The translations under genes and the position numbers were made by a program. From NCBI RefSeq assembly GCF_003992005.1, contig NZ_RQVL01000005.1, positions 1 through 64,000 on the forward strand: a DNA stretch of 64,000 nucleotides, read 5' to 3'. Shown in pieces: positions 45,978 through 55,036 of this stretch (position 1 is its first letter; each line of letters opens with the position of its first letter). The notes beneath the pieces were generated by a model that saw only the letters and a program-made list of their open reading frames with translations, did not search any database and had not been told where the DNA came from. The DNA is from Veillonella sp. VA139 (lineage in GTDB: Bacteria > Bacillota > Negativicutes > Veillonellales > Veillonellaceae).

Positions 45978-46056
45978 TATCAATATATTGTATAGAGATA
46001 AAGTGCTTTGGCACAATATCTTCTAAAATTATACTATACCAGTCTTTTTTTCACAA
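45978..46056 (-). promoter_or_regulatory. nrdA promoter with NrdR-like boxes
   Basis: The minus-strand promoter is TTGTGA (46056-46051) and TATAAT (46033-46028), 17-base spacer. Two NrdR-like boxes follow: CAATATATTG at 45981-45990 (perfect core) and CAATATCTTC at 46014-46023, 33 bases apart. Another perfect core extended to CAATATATTGTGT is at 46227-46239. NrdR represses ribonucleotide reductase genes in most bacteria. The wide 46060-46560 gap is otherwise AT-rich and shows no gene. Confidence 0.6.
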
Positions 46057-46575
46057 TGGTTTAGCAATGTCAAAAATGCATACCATAATGAGGAAAAGAT
46101 ACTTTACAAAATAAAGAGGATGAAAAATTTCGCTGTTTTTGTATCAGATAGTTTGTAATGGGTACTTTCAGAAAAAAAGAAATGGAAAAAAATAGATATG
46201 GCTTGTAGCTTATGCATGATAAAAATCAATATATTGTGTTATAAATTAAAGTCATACTATTAATGCTAAATAAGTATAATAGAATGTAAAAATAATTAAT
46301 GAGAAAAAATATCACATAGAAAAAAATAAACATTTTAAAAGTATTTTAATAATATGTTGTTGAAATGAAATTTAATAATGACAAAAAATTATATAACCTA
46401 AAAAATTGTGTAATAACAAGATAGTTGGGGCAAAAGATAAAAGTACACTGTATAAGTATAAATTAAATGATAATCACCTTGAAAATGGCATGCGGTTATA
46501 CATGCCCCGAAAGCCTGTGAAAAACGTTATCAAAACGGGCTAATCCCTTGTAAAAATAGGGGTTTTAACGCTGTC

Positions 46576-46612
46576 TGTGACAATTGTAACACTTGAGATA
46601 ACCGTATATAAT
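46576..46612 (+). promoter_or_regulatory. Promoter of the fumarate reductase operon with CRP/FNR-like dyad
   Basis: TTGTAA (46584-46589) and TATAAT (46607-46612) with a 17-base spacer. A dyad, TGTGA-N6-TAACA (46576-46591), overlaps the -35. It differs by one base from the TGTGA-N6-TCACA pattern of CRP/FNR-family regulators. The leader is about 110 bases. Confidence 0.65.
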
Positions 46613-46730
46613 AAGGCTATAGATTGGTGCATATATCAGTCATATATGCAATGTAAAAATATTTACTTATTAAGAACAGTATGTAAGAGGTATAGTTCAA
46701 AATAAGACAAGTGTTTTTGAGGAGGTACGT

Positions 46731-48449
46731 ATGGAACAATATGATGTTCTCGTAGTAGGTAGTGGTGGAGCAGGCCAACGAGCTGCTTTAGAAGCTGCAC
46801 GACGCGACGGTTTGCGTGTAGCATTGATCACAAAAATTTTCCCAACACGTTCTGCCACAGCAATGGCACAAGGTGGTGTTAATGCGGCGTTGAATAACGT
46901 AGCAAAAGAAGACTCCACAGAAGTTCACACATTCGACACTGTAAAAGGTTCTGACTATCTTGGCGACCAAGATGCTATCGAGTTCTTCTGTCAACGTTGC
47001 CCAGAAGGCGTATTAGAAATGGATTTCATGGGAACTCCTTTCTCTCGTACAGATGAAGGCAAAATCGCACAACGTAACTTTGGTGGACAATCCTATCCAC
47101 GTACATGCTACAGTGCGGATAAAACTGGTCACGTAATTCTTCATACAACATATGAACAATGTCTTAAAGAAGGCGTACATTTCTTACAAGAATGGTACCT
47201 ATTAGATATCGTTGTAAAAGACGGTAAAGCTGGTGGTGCTATTATCTGGAATATGAAAAAAGGTAAAGTAGAAATTATCAAAGCTAAATCCATCGTATTA
47301 TCCACTGGTGGTGCTGGCCGTGTATTCTGGACTCGTACAACTAACCCATTCCTTTCTACTGGTGACGGCATGGCAGTAGCTTTCCGTGCTGGTGTAGGTT
47401 TGAAAGATATGGAAATGATTCAATTCCATCCAACTGGTCTTGGTAAAACTGGTATCTTGATGTCCGAAGCGGTTCGTGGTGAAGGCGGATACTTGTTAAA
47501 CGTTGAGGGCGAACGTTTCATGAAAAAATACGCTCCTAACAAAATGGAATTAGCGTCTCGTGACGTTGTAGCGAAAGCAATCGAAGATGAAATCGCAGCT
47601 GGTCGTGGTTTCAATGGTTCTGGCCTTGATGCATACGTAGTAGCTGACCTTCGTCACTTAGGACCAGAAGTTATCATCGAAAAACTTCATGGTATCCGTG
47701 ACTTGGCTCTTTGCTTCGAACATTGCGATCCATTAACTGATCCAGTGCCAATTCGTCCTACTTGCCATTACATTATGGGCGGTATCGACGTAGTTGACTA
47801 CAAAACTTGTGCTACAGAAGTTCCTGGTATCTTCGCATCTGGTGAAGCTTCTTGTATCTCTATCCATGGTGCTAACCGTTTAGGTGGTAACTCCTTGGCA
47901 GACGGCGTTGTATTCGGTAAGGTATCCGGTGCAGGCGCTGCTGACTATGCACAAGCTAGCACATTCGCAGATTGCGATGCTGAATTGAAAGCAAAAGCTG
48001 ACGAATGGGAAGCTAAATTCGTGGAAGTTACATCCCGTACTTCTGGTCGTCCAGTAGCTGAAATTCGTGATGAATTGGCAGTAGCTATGTGGAATAAAGT
48101 AGGTATCTTCCGTAATGAAGCAGGTATCACAGAAGCTCTTGAAGTGATTGATCGTTTAACAAAAGAGTATGAAACTTGCTACGTAGGCGATTCCAACCGT
48201 ACTTATAACATGGCATTCGTTAACTATGTAGAAATCAAATCTATGTTAACAGTTGCGAAAGCTATCGCTTTAGGTGCGTTAAACCGTAAAGAATCCCGTG
48301 GTGCTCACGTTCGTGAAGAATTCCCTAAACGTGATGATTCCCAATACTTAAAACATACAATTTGGAAACTTGGCGCAAATGGCGAATACGAAATGTCCGA
48401 ACGCGATGTAGTGTTCACTAAATACGAACCACAAGAAAGGAAGTACTAA
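46731..48449 (+). CDS. frdA: Fumarate reductase/succinate dehydrogenase flavoprotein subunit
   Basis: 572 residues. The FAD-binding motif VVGSGGAGQRAALEAA is N-terminal, and FHPTGL, SEAVRGEGG, HYIMGGI and HGANRLGGNSLADG give the dicarboxylate site. At the position of the histidine that normally binds FAD covalently (RSHT) this protein reads RSAT, with alanine at residue 42, so the flavin is probably not covalently attached. In a propionate-forming anaerobe the direction is most likely fumarate reduction. Strong gaggagg; it heads a three-gene operon. Confidence 0.93.
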   Translation: MEQYDVLVVGSGGAGQRAALEAARRDGLRVALITKIFPTRSATAMAQGGVNAALNNVAKEDSTEVHTFDTVKGSDYLGDQDAIEFFCQRCPEGVLEMDFMGTPFSRTDEGKIAQRNFGGQSYPRTCYSADKTGHVILHTTYEQCLKEGVHFLQEWYLLDIVVKDGKAGGAIIWNMKKGKVEIIKAKSIVLSTGGAGRVFWTRTTNPFLSTGDGMAVAFRAGVGLKDMEMIQFHPTGLGKTGILMSEAVRGEGGYLLNVEGERFMKKYAPNKMELASRDVVAKAIEDEIAAGRGFNGSGLDAYVVADLRHLGPEVIIEKLHGIRDLALCFEHCDPLTDPVPIRPTCHYIMGGIDVVDYKTCATEVPGIFASGEASCISIHGANRLGGNSLADGVVFGKVSGAGAADYAQASTFADCDAELKAKADEWEAKFVEVTSRTSGRPVAEIRDELAVAMWNKVGIFRNEAGITEALEVIDRLTKEYETCYVGDSNRTYNMAFVNYVEIKSMLTVAKAIALGALNRKESRGAHVREEFPKRDDSQYLKHTIWKLGANGEYEMSERDVVFTKYEPQERKY

Positions 48450-48450
48450 G

Positions 48451-49407
48451 ATGAGACAAATTACTTATCATATCCACCGCTTTAACGAAGGCCGCGCGTA
48501 TGTACAGTCTTATACTTTCGATTACGAAGCAGACCGTACTATCCTTTGGGGCTTACAAAAAATTAAAGATACAATCGATCCAACATTAACTTTCGTTGCA
48601 GCTTGTCGTTCCGCAGTATGTGGCGCTTGCTCTGTGAAAGTTAACGGTCAAGCAATGCTTGGTTGTGAAGCTAAAATCGACGAAGTAACTGAACGTTTTG
48701 GTTCTGATGAAATCACAGTAGCACCAATCGGTAACTTCGATGTAATCCGTGACTTAGTTGTTGACTGGGAAGCAAAAGTTAGCCGCTTGAAAGAAGTAGC
48801 TCCTTGGATTTTCGTAAAACCAGAATTTACAACTAAAACTGGTACTCGTCAATCTGCTGCAGACTTCAAAAAATTCGTTATGAACACAGAGTGTATCCTT
48901 TGCGGATGCTGTGCTTCCGAATGTAACAAATTGTCTGCTAACCGTGAAGACTTCTTGGATCCATATGTATATACAAAAGCTAACCGCTTTGTAATGGATT
49001 CCCGTGATGTGTCTCCAATGGCGCATACTACACCAGCTTTCAACCATGGCTTGTGGAAATGTGTACATTGTATGAACTGTATCACTCGTTGTCCTAAACA
49101 TTTGAAACCAGAAAAAGATATTTCCAACCTTCGCCGTGTAGCGACACAAGCTGGCTTGTCCAACAAAGGTACTCGTCATGCGATCGCGTTCAAACAAGAC
49201 TTGTTAAAAACTGGTCGCCTAAACGAAGTAACAATGAGCTTGAAAACAGACGGATTATTGGATTCCGCAAAACAAGGTCTATATGCTCTTCGTTTATGGA
49301 AACATGGTAAAATCAATCCATTCGAATTGGTAGTTCCTCATAAACCAGTGAATGGTATTGAAGGTGTTCGTACAATCGGTCGTGCAGTAGAGGAGGCTGG
49401 AAAATAA
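48451..49407 (+). CDS. frdB: Fumarate reductase/succinate dehydrogenase iron-sulfur subunit
   Basis: 318 residues. The [2Fe-2S] ligands are C52, C57, C60 and C72 (ACRSAVCGAC...GC). A ferredoxin-like domain holds CILCGCCASEC (C148, C151, C154, C158) and KCVHCMNCITRCPK. A C-terminal extension of about 80 residues makes it longer than E. coli FrdB (about 244). It begins two bases after frdA and overlaps the third gene by one base. Confidence 0.94.
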   Translation: MRQITYHIHRFNEGRAYVQSYTFDYEADRTILWGLQKIKDTIDPTLTFVAACRSAVCGACSVKVNGQAMLGCEAKIDEVTERFGSDEITVAPIGNFDVIRDLVVDWEAKVSRLKEVAPWIFVKPEFTTKTGTRQSAADFKKFVMNTECILCGCCASECNKLSANREDFLDPYVYTKANRFVMDSRDVSPMAHTTPAFNHGLWKCVHCMNCITRCPKHLKPEKDISNLRRVATQAGLSNKGTRHAIAFKQDLLKTGRLNEVTMSLKTDGLLDSAKQGLYALRLWKHGKINPFELVVPHKPVNGIEGVRTIGRAVEEAGK

Positions 49408-50279
49408 TGAAATACGGATTTTTCCCAGGTTGCGTATTAGAAGGCGCATCTAAAGAAGACTACTTAGCAACCGTTGCAGTAGCGAAAAAATTAGGTATCG
49501 AAATCCAAGAATTAGACGGATGGACTTGCTGCGGCGCGTCCCATGTTCAAGATATCGATCCATTATTGGCTCTTTCCACTAACGCTCGTAACATCGCGTT
49601 AGCTGAAAAAGAAGGCTTAGATATTCTTACAGTTTGTAACACTTGTACATTAATGCTTCGTGAAGCTAAAAAAGAGCTTGATGATCATGAAGTAACTCGT
49701 CAAAAAGTAAATAACATCCTTGGCGAAGCTGGTATGAACTACAAAGGTACTAGCGAAGTAACACATTTCTTGTGGGTGCTTATCCGCGAATATGGTTTAG
49801 ATAATTTGAAAGCAAAAGTAACTCGTCCATTGACTGGTCTTCGTGTTGCTGAATATTATGGTTGCCATATCCTTCGTCCAGAAGAGGAAATGGGCTTCGA
49901 AGATATGCAAATCCCAACAAGTTTGGCAGATTTGATTACAGCATTAGGTGCTACTCCAATCGATTTCTCCCGTAAATTAGATTGCTGTGGTTTCCATGCA
50001 GTATACCCTGCACATGATTCTGTAATGCAAATGACTGGTTCTATCAATGCAGATGCACAAAAAGAAGGTGCTGATTGTGTAGTAACACCATGCCCGCTTT
50101 GCCAAATGCAATTGGATATGTTCCAAAAAGAAGCAAAAGCAACTGTTGCAATGAATGGCGATATGCCTATCATCCACATGAGCCAATTAATTGGTCTTGC
50201 ATTGGGTTGCACTCCAGCAGAAATGGGTATGACAGATCGTCACTTGGCAAGCACTGCTTCCTTGAACCGTTTCTTATAA
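49407..50279 (+). CDS. CCG-domain third subunit (SdhE/HdrB-like)
   Basis: 290 residues with two cysteine-rich CCG domains: PGCVL, WTCCGASH and CNTC in the first, YGCHI, LDCCGFH and CPLCQ in the second. Such subunits, related to heterodisulfide reductase HdrB, replace the transmembrane cytochrome b anchor in the SdhABE/MfrABE type of succinate dehydrogenase or fumarate reductase. No membrane helix is seen. It should pass electrons from (mena)quinol or another donor to FrdB. Translationally coupled to frdB. Confidence 0.9.
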   Translation: MKYGFFPGCVLEGASKEDYLATVAVAKKLGIEIQELDGWTCCGASHVQDIDPLLALSTNARNIALAEKEGLDILTVCNTCTLMLREAKKELDDHEVTRQKVNNILGEAGMNYKGTSEVTHFLWVLIREYGLDNLKAKVTRPLTGLRVAEYYGCHILRPEEEMGFEDMQIPTSLADLITALGATPIDFSRKLDCCGFHAVYPAHDSVMQMTGSINADAQKEGADCVVTPCPLCQMQLDMFQKEAKATVAMNGDMPIIHMSQLIGLALGCTPAEMGMTDRHLASTASLNRFL

Positions 50280-50312
50280 TCGTAAACTTACAATTGAATT
50301 ACACAAACTTAC

Positions 50313-50345
50313 AACAGGTTGTCCCTCGGGGCAACCTGTTTTTGG
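50313..50345 (+). terminator. Terminator of the fumarate reductase operon
   Basis: aacaggttg pairs with caacctgtt around a ccc/ggg-closed loop, followed by five T residues. Confidence 0.85.
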
Positions 50346-50371
50346 GATCTATAGGGTTATAGAGTCATAGA

Positions 50372-50411
50372 GTTATAGGACAAAATGGGGTTATAGGACA
50401 AAATGAGTTGG
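50372..50411 (+). repeat. Tandem 18-bp repeat and dispersed 24-bp repeat, copy 2
   Basis: gttataggacaaaatg occurs twice, 18 bases apart (50372 and 50390). The stretch 50388-50411 is identical to the reverse complement of 19539-19562. Otherwise 50412-50663 shows only two direct TAGAACA motifs upstream of the polymerase gene. Confidence 0.8.
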
Positions 50412-50663
50412 GTTTAATAGCGATGAGACTGTCATATACTAGAGGGGTTGAATGTTAAAGTTGCTTTGGAATTTTTGAGAAAGATAAAATGATCTAGTGT
50501 TACCAATGATGTATCAAGTCACATGTGGACTTAATGTATAGTGATGTTATAAGAATATAGTTAATTACGATAGTATTTTTGTGTTAAAATGTAGAACATA
50601 TATATTGAAAAAATAGAACAAATATGCTAATATACTACTATACTACGATAGAGGAGGGATAGT

Positions 50664-51926
50664 ATGGCAGTGTATATGTGTTTAGATTTGAAGAGTTTTT
50701 ATGCTTCTGTAGAATGTGCAGATTTGGGGGTAGATCCTTTTACAACCCCATTGGTTGTGGCGGATGCATCACGTGGGCTAGGAGCGATTACACTAGCTAT
50801 TTCTCCTGCGTTAAAGCAATTAGGCGTCAAGAACCGATGTCGATTGTTTGAGATTCCATCTACTATTGAGTATATGGCGGTAAAGCCTAGGATGCGACGA
50901 TATATGGAAGTATCTGCCGCTATTTATGGCGTCTTATTGGACTATGTGGCACCAGAAGATATTCATGTGTATTCCATTGATGAATATTTTATTGATGTGA
51001 CCCCCTATAGCCGATTGTATAAGAAAACATGGCAGGAATTAGCCTTGTTATTCAAAGATAAGATACTGGAACGGACTCATATTCATGCTACGGTTGGATT
51101 AGGAACTAATTTGTTTTTAGCTAAGGTCGCCCTCGATGTATTGGCTAAGCATGCACCGCAAGGAATTGGTATTCTTAATGAGGAATTATTTAAAGAAAAG
51201 ATATGGCATCATCAACCCATCACAGATATTTGGCAAATCGGAAGGGGAATCGCAAGTCGGTTACATAAGTATGGCGTAGTGGATTTACATGGTATTACGA
51301 CTGTGCTTGAGGAGCGCTGGTACAAGGAATTTGGGGTCAATGCAGAATTGCTCATCGATCATGCTTGGGGGCGTGAGACGTGCACCATGAAAGAGATTCA
51401 TGCGTACCGACCAGCGAAACATTCCTTGTCGAGAGGGCAAATTTTGCTGCGAAATTATTCCTACGAGGAGTGTTTTGTCCCTCTTCGGGAGATGGTGGAA
51501 TCTTTATTATTGGAATTGATTGCAGAGGAGGCACTGACAAAATATATTTCCTTAGGGGTACGGTATGCAGATAGGACAGTGAAAGGTACCGGCGGGTCAC
51601 GACGATTATCGAAGTATACGTGCTCCTTAGAGGTACTTTCACAGGCAGTATTGGAACTGTATAAAGAAACTACTTATCCTCATCAGGAGATACGGCAGTT
51701 GTCGGTGGGATTTGATGATTTAGTGAACCGTGAGGCCGTACCTTGGGAAGAAGATTTGTTTTCTACGTCTCAGGATAGGGAAGAAAAGGCATACCAAGTG
51801 GAACGGACCGTATTGACCATAAAGGAAAAGTTTGGCGGTAATGCCATACTTCGTGCTAGCAGTTTGCAAGAAGAGGGGACCATGCAGTTTCGTAATACCT
51901 TGGTAGGAGGACATAATGCAACATAA
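50664..51926 (+). CDS. Y-family DNA polymerase, UvrX/UmuC-like
   Basis: 420 residues. Catalytic motifs are YMCLDLKSFYASVEC (about 4-18) and YSIDEYFIDVTPY (about 107-119). The region after the palm includes the helix-hairpin-helix motif WQIGRGIASRLHKYGV. Compared with DinB it lacks YEAR-type fingers and matches UvrX/YqjW polymerases of Firmicutes, which work in SOS mutagenesis. The stop overlaps the next gene by 11 bases. I found no clear LexA box. Confidence 0.9.
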   Translation: MAVYMCLDLKSFYASVECADLGVDPFTTPLVVADASRGLGAITLAISPALKQLGVKNRCRLFEIPSTIEYMAVKPRMRRYMEVSAAIYGVLLDYVAPEDIHVYSIDEYFIDVTPYSRLYKKTWQELALLFKDKILERTHIHATVGLGTNLFLAKVALDVLAKHAPQGIGILNEELFKEKIWHHQPITDIWQIGRGIASRLHKYGVVDLHGITTVLEERWYKEFGVNAELLIDHAWGRETCTMKEIHAYRPAKHSLSRGQILLRNYSYEECFVPLREMVESLLLELIAEEALTKYISLGVRYADRTVKGTGGSRRLSKYTCSLEVLSQAVLELYKETTYPHQEIRQLSVGFDDLVNREAVPWEEDLFSTSQDREEKAYQVERTVLTIKEKFGGNAILRASSLQEEGTMQFRNTLVGGHNAT

Positions 51927-52248
51927 ACGACCGAAGATGACATTGTTACAGAGGGCTAAACAATTTATGCCCTTTGCTGCTTTGAAAGGATTTCAGGAGT
52001 TATTGGAAGAAACAGCGCGATATAAAGAGAATCGTAAAGAACTTTCAGAGGAACAATTGGAAGTATTAGATGCACAGTGTAAGGGACTAGTGATAGGGAA
52101 TGTAGTCAGTGTAGTCTATCATAATGGACGAGCCTATGACACGGTGCAAGGGCGATTACAACAAATTGATACAGTGTATCGAACGATGACGGTAGGAGAC
52201 GTGCTTGTACCTATGTCTCATATTATGCGGGTTACCACCATTGGTTGA
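51916..52248 (+). CDS. YolD-like protein
   Basis: 110 residues. The N-terminal motif RAKQFMPFAALKGFQELL and the C-terminal segment VVYHNGRAYDTVQGRLQQID match the YolD-like family, small proteins encoded next to UvrX/YqjW polymerases and thought to act with them. The ATG lies inside the polymerase gene behind taggagg, which indicates translational coupling. Confidence 0.85.
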   Translation: MQHKRPKMTLLQRAKQFMPFAALKGFQELLEETARYKENRKELSEEQLEVLDAQCKGLVIGNVVSVVYHNGRAYDTVQGRLQQIDTVYRTMTVGDVLVPMSHIMRVTTIG

Positions 52249-52344
52249 GTATTGACCATTTTTGTAAATCATGTAGAATGGTACATATACGCTATGTGCT
52301 AGATAGGCGAGCCATGGTGAATACATGAGAACAGGATGGACATA

Positions 52345-53787
52345 ATGAAACAACAACGATATAGAACCTATGGGTGGTGGGCCATAGGGTTGAGCCTCAT
52401 CTTGGCGTTGCTAGGGTTAGGCTGGAATATGTATGTGAAATATACAACGCCGGTGACGAAATATGTGGTAGAAGCAGGCGATTTTGAATTGCAAATCCCT
52501 AAGTTAGGTGTAACGAGTACAACTATCTCTTTAGCTTGGAATCCAGTGAATGATGACAGATTGGCGGGGTATGATATTTACGTTAATCAAGAAAAAGTGA
52601 AAGAAATTCGTCCTAGTGCAAAGGGCATATCTATCATTCCTAGACTAGAGTTGAATGGATTAGAATCCGATACGGTATACTTAGTGCAAGTAAAAGCTGT
52701 GGATGATAGGGGTGCTATCTTGTCGGATTCTTCCAAGGTACCAGTTAAAACATTACCTCAAGAACCGCGTTTAGAGGCTACCGCTTATGGTGCTGTAGGA
52801 GATGGAATCACGGACAATACGTTAGCGTTGCAAAAAGCGATACATGATACCCCAGCTGGAGGTATCTTACATCTTAGTAAAGGTGTATATCGCACAGGAA
52901 CGCTATTTTTGCACAGCTATATGACCTTAGAATTAGATGAGGATGCTGTGCTGATGGCGGTCAATGATAGTTCCGCCTTTGTAAAGCCTAATTATGTGGT
53001 GACTGGAGGTACGCCATATTTAGGACTTTTACAGTTAGAAGGCGATGAGCAAGGACCTATTGAAAATGTTGTTATTCGTGGTGGGACCATTGATGGATAT
53101 GGATGGAAAGAAGACCTTTTACAAGAGGAGAGCGCACCCGAAGCGGATGCAGTGACGCACGATATTCTTGATCATACTGGTTTATTAAGTAAGTCGGAAG
53201 TGCAAGCTGCGATGCGTAGAGGGGCTAGTTATGAAAAAGGAAATTCCACACTGTCGTCTTTAGTGGTTATCCATTATGGTAAGGATATTTTACTGAAACA
53301 TACGGTGTTAAGAAATGCAGCGGCTCATATGGTGGATGCTACACAAGTAGACGGGCTGAACATCCAAGATGTACGTATGGAAGGCATGCATAGTGGCGAT
53401 GGCTTGCATTGGGATGGGGTAGGGTTACTGACGCACAACCTTATCATGGAACGCATGCAACAAGGGATTGTGGTATTAGCAGGACATCCTGTAGGATCTA
53501 GTGTAACGGAGCAGTGGAATGCGTACAATTTACAGATTCTCCATAGTCGTGTAGGCATTGTCTTTGCCAATACAGGAAATACTTGGATTCAACATATGTA
53601 TTTACAAGGATTGACTATGGAAGATGTACTACTAGCTATGCGTGTTCGGGAGACTACAACCATAGGTGGAGGTATTCGTGATATTGTTGTGAAAGAGGCA
53701 TACTTAAAGGGCATTACACAACAAATCGATGCAGGGACTAAACGGAATAGTCCGGTGGAATGGATTCACAGTACGGTGGAATTGTAA
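52345..53787 (+). CDS. Membrane-anchored beta-helix protein with fibronectin III-like domain
   Basis: 480 residues from ATG 52345 (ATG 52336 is too close to the Shine-Dalgarno). One hydrophobic segment at about 10-28 is a signal anchor. Residues about 50-135 look like a fibronectin type III domain (TTISLAWNPVNDDRLAGYDI). From about 145 a right-handed beta-helix of the pectate lyase/GH28 superfamily begins (ATAYGAVGDGITDNTLALQK), with HSGDGLHWDGVG as the best candidate active-site turn. It could cleave or bind an extracellular or envelope polysaccharide; the substrate is unknown. Confidence 0.78.
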   Translation: MKQQRYRTYGWWAIGLSLILALLGLGWNMYVKYTTPVTKYVVEAGDFELQIPKLGVTSTTISLAWNPVNDDRLAGYDIYVNQEKVKEIRPSAKGISIIPRLELNGLESDTVYLVQVKAVDDRGAILSDSSKVPVKTLPQEPRLEATAYGAVGDGITDNTLALQKAIHDTPAGGILHLSKGVYRTGTLFLHSYMTLELDEDAVLMAVNDSSAFVKPNYVVTGGTPYLGLLQLEGDEQGPIENVVIRGGTIDGYGWKEDLLQEESAPEADAVTHDILDHTGLLSKSEVQAAMRRGASYEKGNSTLSSLVVIHYGKDILLKHTVLRNAAAHMVDATQVDGLNIQDVRMEGMHSGDGLHWDGVGLLTHNLIMERMQQGIVVLAGHPVGSSVTEQWNAYNLQILHSRVGIVFANTGNTWIQHMYLQGLTMEDVLLAMRVRETTTIGGGIRDIVVKEAYLKGITQQIDAGTKRNSPVEWIHSTVEL

Positions 53788-53834
53788 AACCAACAAAAAC
53801 ATAGGGGCTGTAACAACATAGTTCTCAATAAAAT

Positions 53835-53876
53835 AGAGGAAAGTTGATTAAAAAGCATCAACTTTCCTCTGTTTTT
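53835..53876. terminator. Bidirectional terminator
   Basis: A perfect 14-bp stem, agaggaaagttgat (53835-53848) with atcaactttcctct (53857-53870), has T residues after it on the plus strand and lies between converging genes. Confidence 0.88.
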
Positions 53877-53904
53877 GTCTATTCACTATCGGTTAGGGTT
53901 AGAT

Positions 53905-54843
53905 TTATGGTTGCAATGGATTGTGGAATAAGCCCTGTGTTTTTTTGCGGCGCTTGCTAGGCACGTAGACTTGTAAAAACTTAGGTAATACTTCTAGGTC
54001 TATTGGCGCATCAGGTCCGATATCGCCATCCATGTTGGTGGATGCATCCATGGTGTCACACACCTCGATGCGAGCTTGTTTGACTTTTAGGATGGTGACA
54101 TATTTGGAGTTATAAATAGAACCGCTTAGAATGAGTGGCAAGATGAAGAATAGGTTCATGATGAAGTATTCTTTGAAAATAATAATACGCATATACCCAT
54201 CATCTACGGAAGCGGTAGGCATGAAATGTTCAAAGCTAGAAACTACATTGGTTAGTAAGGCGATGACCAATGGAGACATAAACTCTTTGGTTCCCTCTTC
54301 GGTGGTGATGCGGAACTTATAATCCTTGGTTGTAAATAAGGCTTGTCCACCTTTGGCGAAGTAGGCTAGAGGTCCTAATAGTTGTTTTTCTTTTGGTGTG
54401 ACGGATGCCACTACTTCGGGGATGACCCCAATGGCAATATTGTTGCAAAAAAATGAATCATTGCAACGACCCACATCCACATGACGGATAGTACTATTTT
54501 TTAAGCCGTGAATAGCTTCTAATGGTTGTAAGGGGATACCTAAAGCACGGCTCATATCGTTGACAGTGCCAAGGGGTATGAAACCGAACTTGGAGCGACA
54601 GCCAGCTTTTACAATGCCGTTAACAGTTTCATTAATGGTGCCATCACCGCCCATGCAAAAGATGGCATCGAATCCTTCGTTGGAGGCTTCGATGGCGAAG
54701 CGGGTTGCATCACCAGCTTGTCGGGTAAACTTTACTTCTAGGCGATCAAAGAGGGCACTTAATTGCCATTGTAGTTCCATTACGTATCGGCGAGCCCGAC
54801 CACCGCCTGATACAGGGTTTATAATAATTAGACAACGACTCAT
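53905..54843 (-). CDS. Diacylglycerol/lipid kinase family protein (YegS/DagK-like)
   Basis: 312 residues. The family motifs are IINPVSGGGRARRY at the N-terminus and CMGGDGTINETVNGI (about 82-96), the ATP-binding GGDGT site. The second, beta-rich domain includes VDVGRCNDSFFCNNIAIG and MNMDGDI-like residues near the end (TNMDGDIGPD). It phosphorylates diacylglycerol or another lipid. Single-gene unit. Confidence 0.9.
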   Translation of the reverse strand: MSRCLIIINPVSGGGRARRYVMELQWQLSALFDRLEVKFTRQAGDATRFAIEASNEGFDAIFCMGGDGTINETVNGIVKAGCRSKFGFIPLGTVNDMSRALGIPLQPLEAIHGLKNSTIRHVDVGRCNDSFFCNNIAIGVIPEVVASVTPKEKQLLGPLAYFAKGGQALFTTKDYKFRITTEEGTKEFMSPLVIALLTNVVSSFEHFMPTASVDDGYMRIIIFKEYFIMNLFFILPLILSGSIYNSKYVTILKVKQARIEVCDTMDASTNMDGDIGPDAPIDLEVLPKFLQVYVPSKRRKKTQGLFHNPLQP

Positions 54844-55036
54844 GGTTGATTCCTATTCTATACACAGATACATTTGTTATGACTATTATATCATAGGAAA
54901 TTTGATTGTGGAAAAGGGTTATTTCTGTAGATTTCATTGATTTTTAGGAGCTATTTCACGTATAATGAAAGAACAATGTTACGCATGCCAAGAGTAGGTG
55001 AAAGTATAGAACGGTAACATCCTGGAGGGTGATTTG

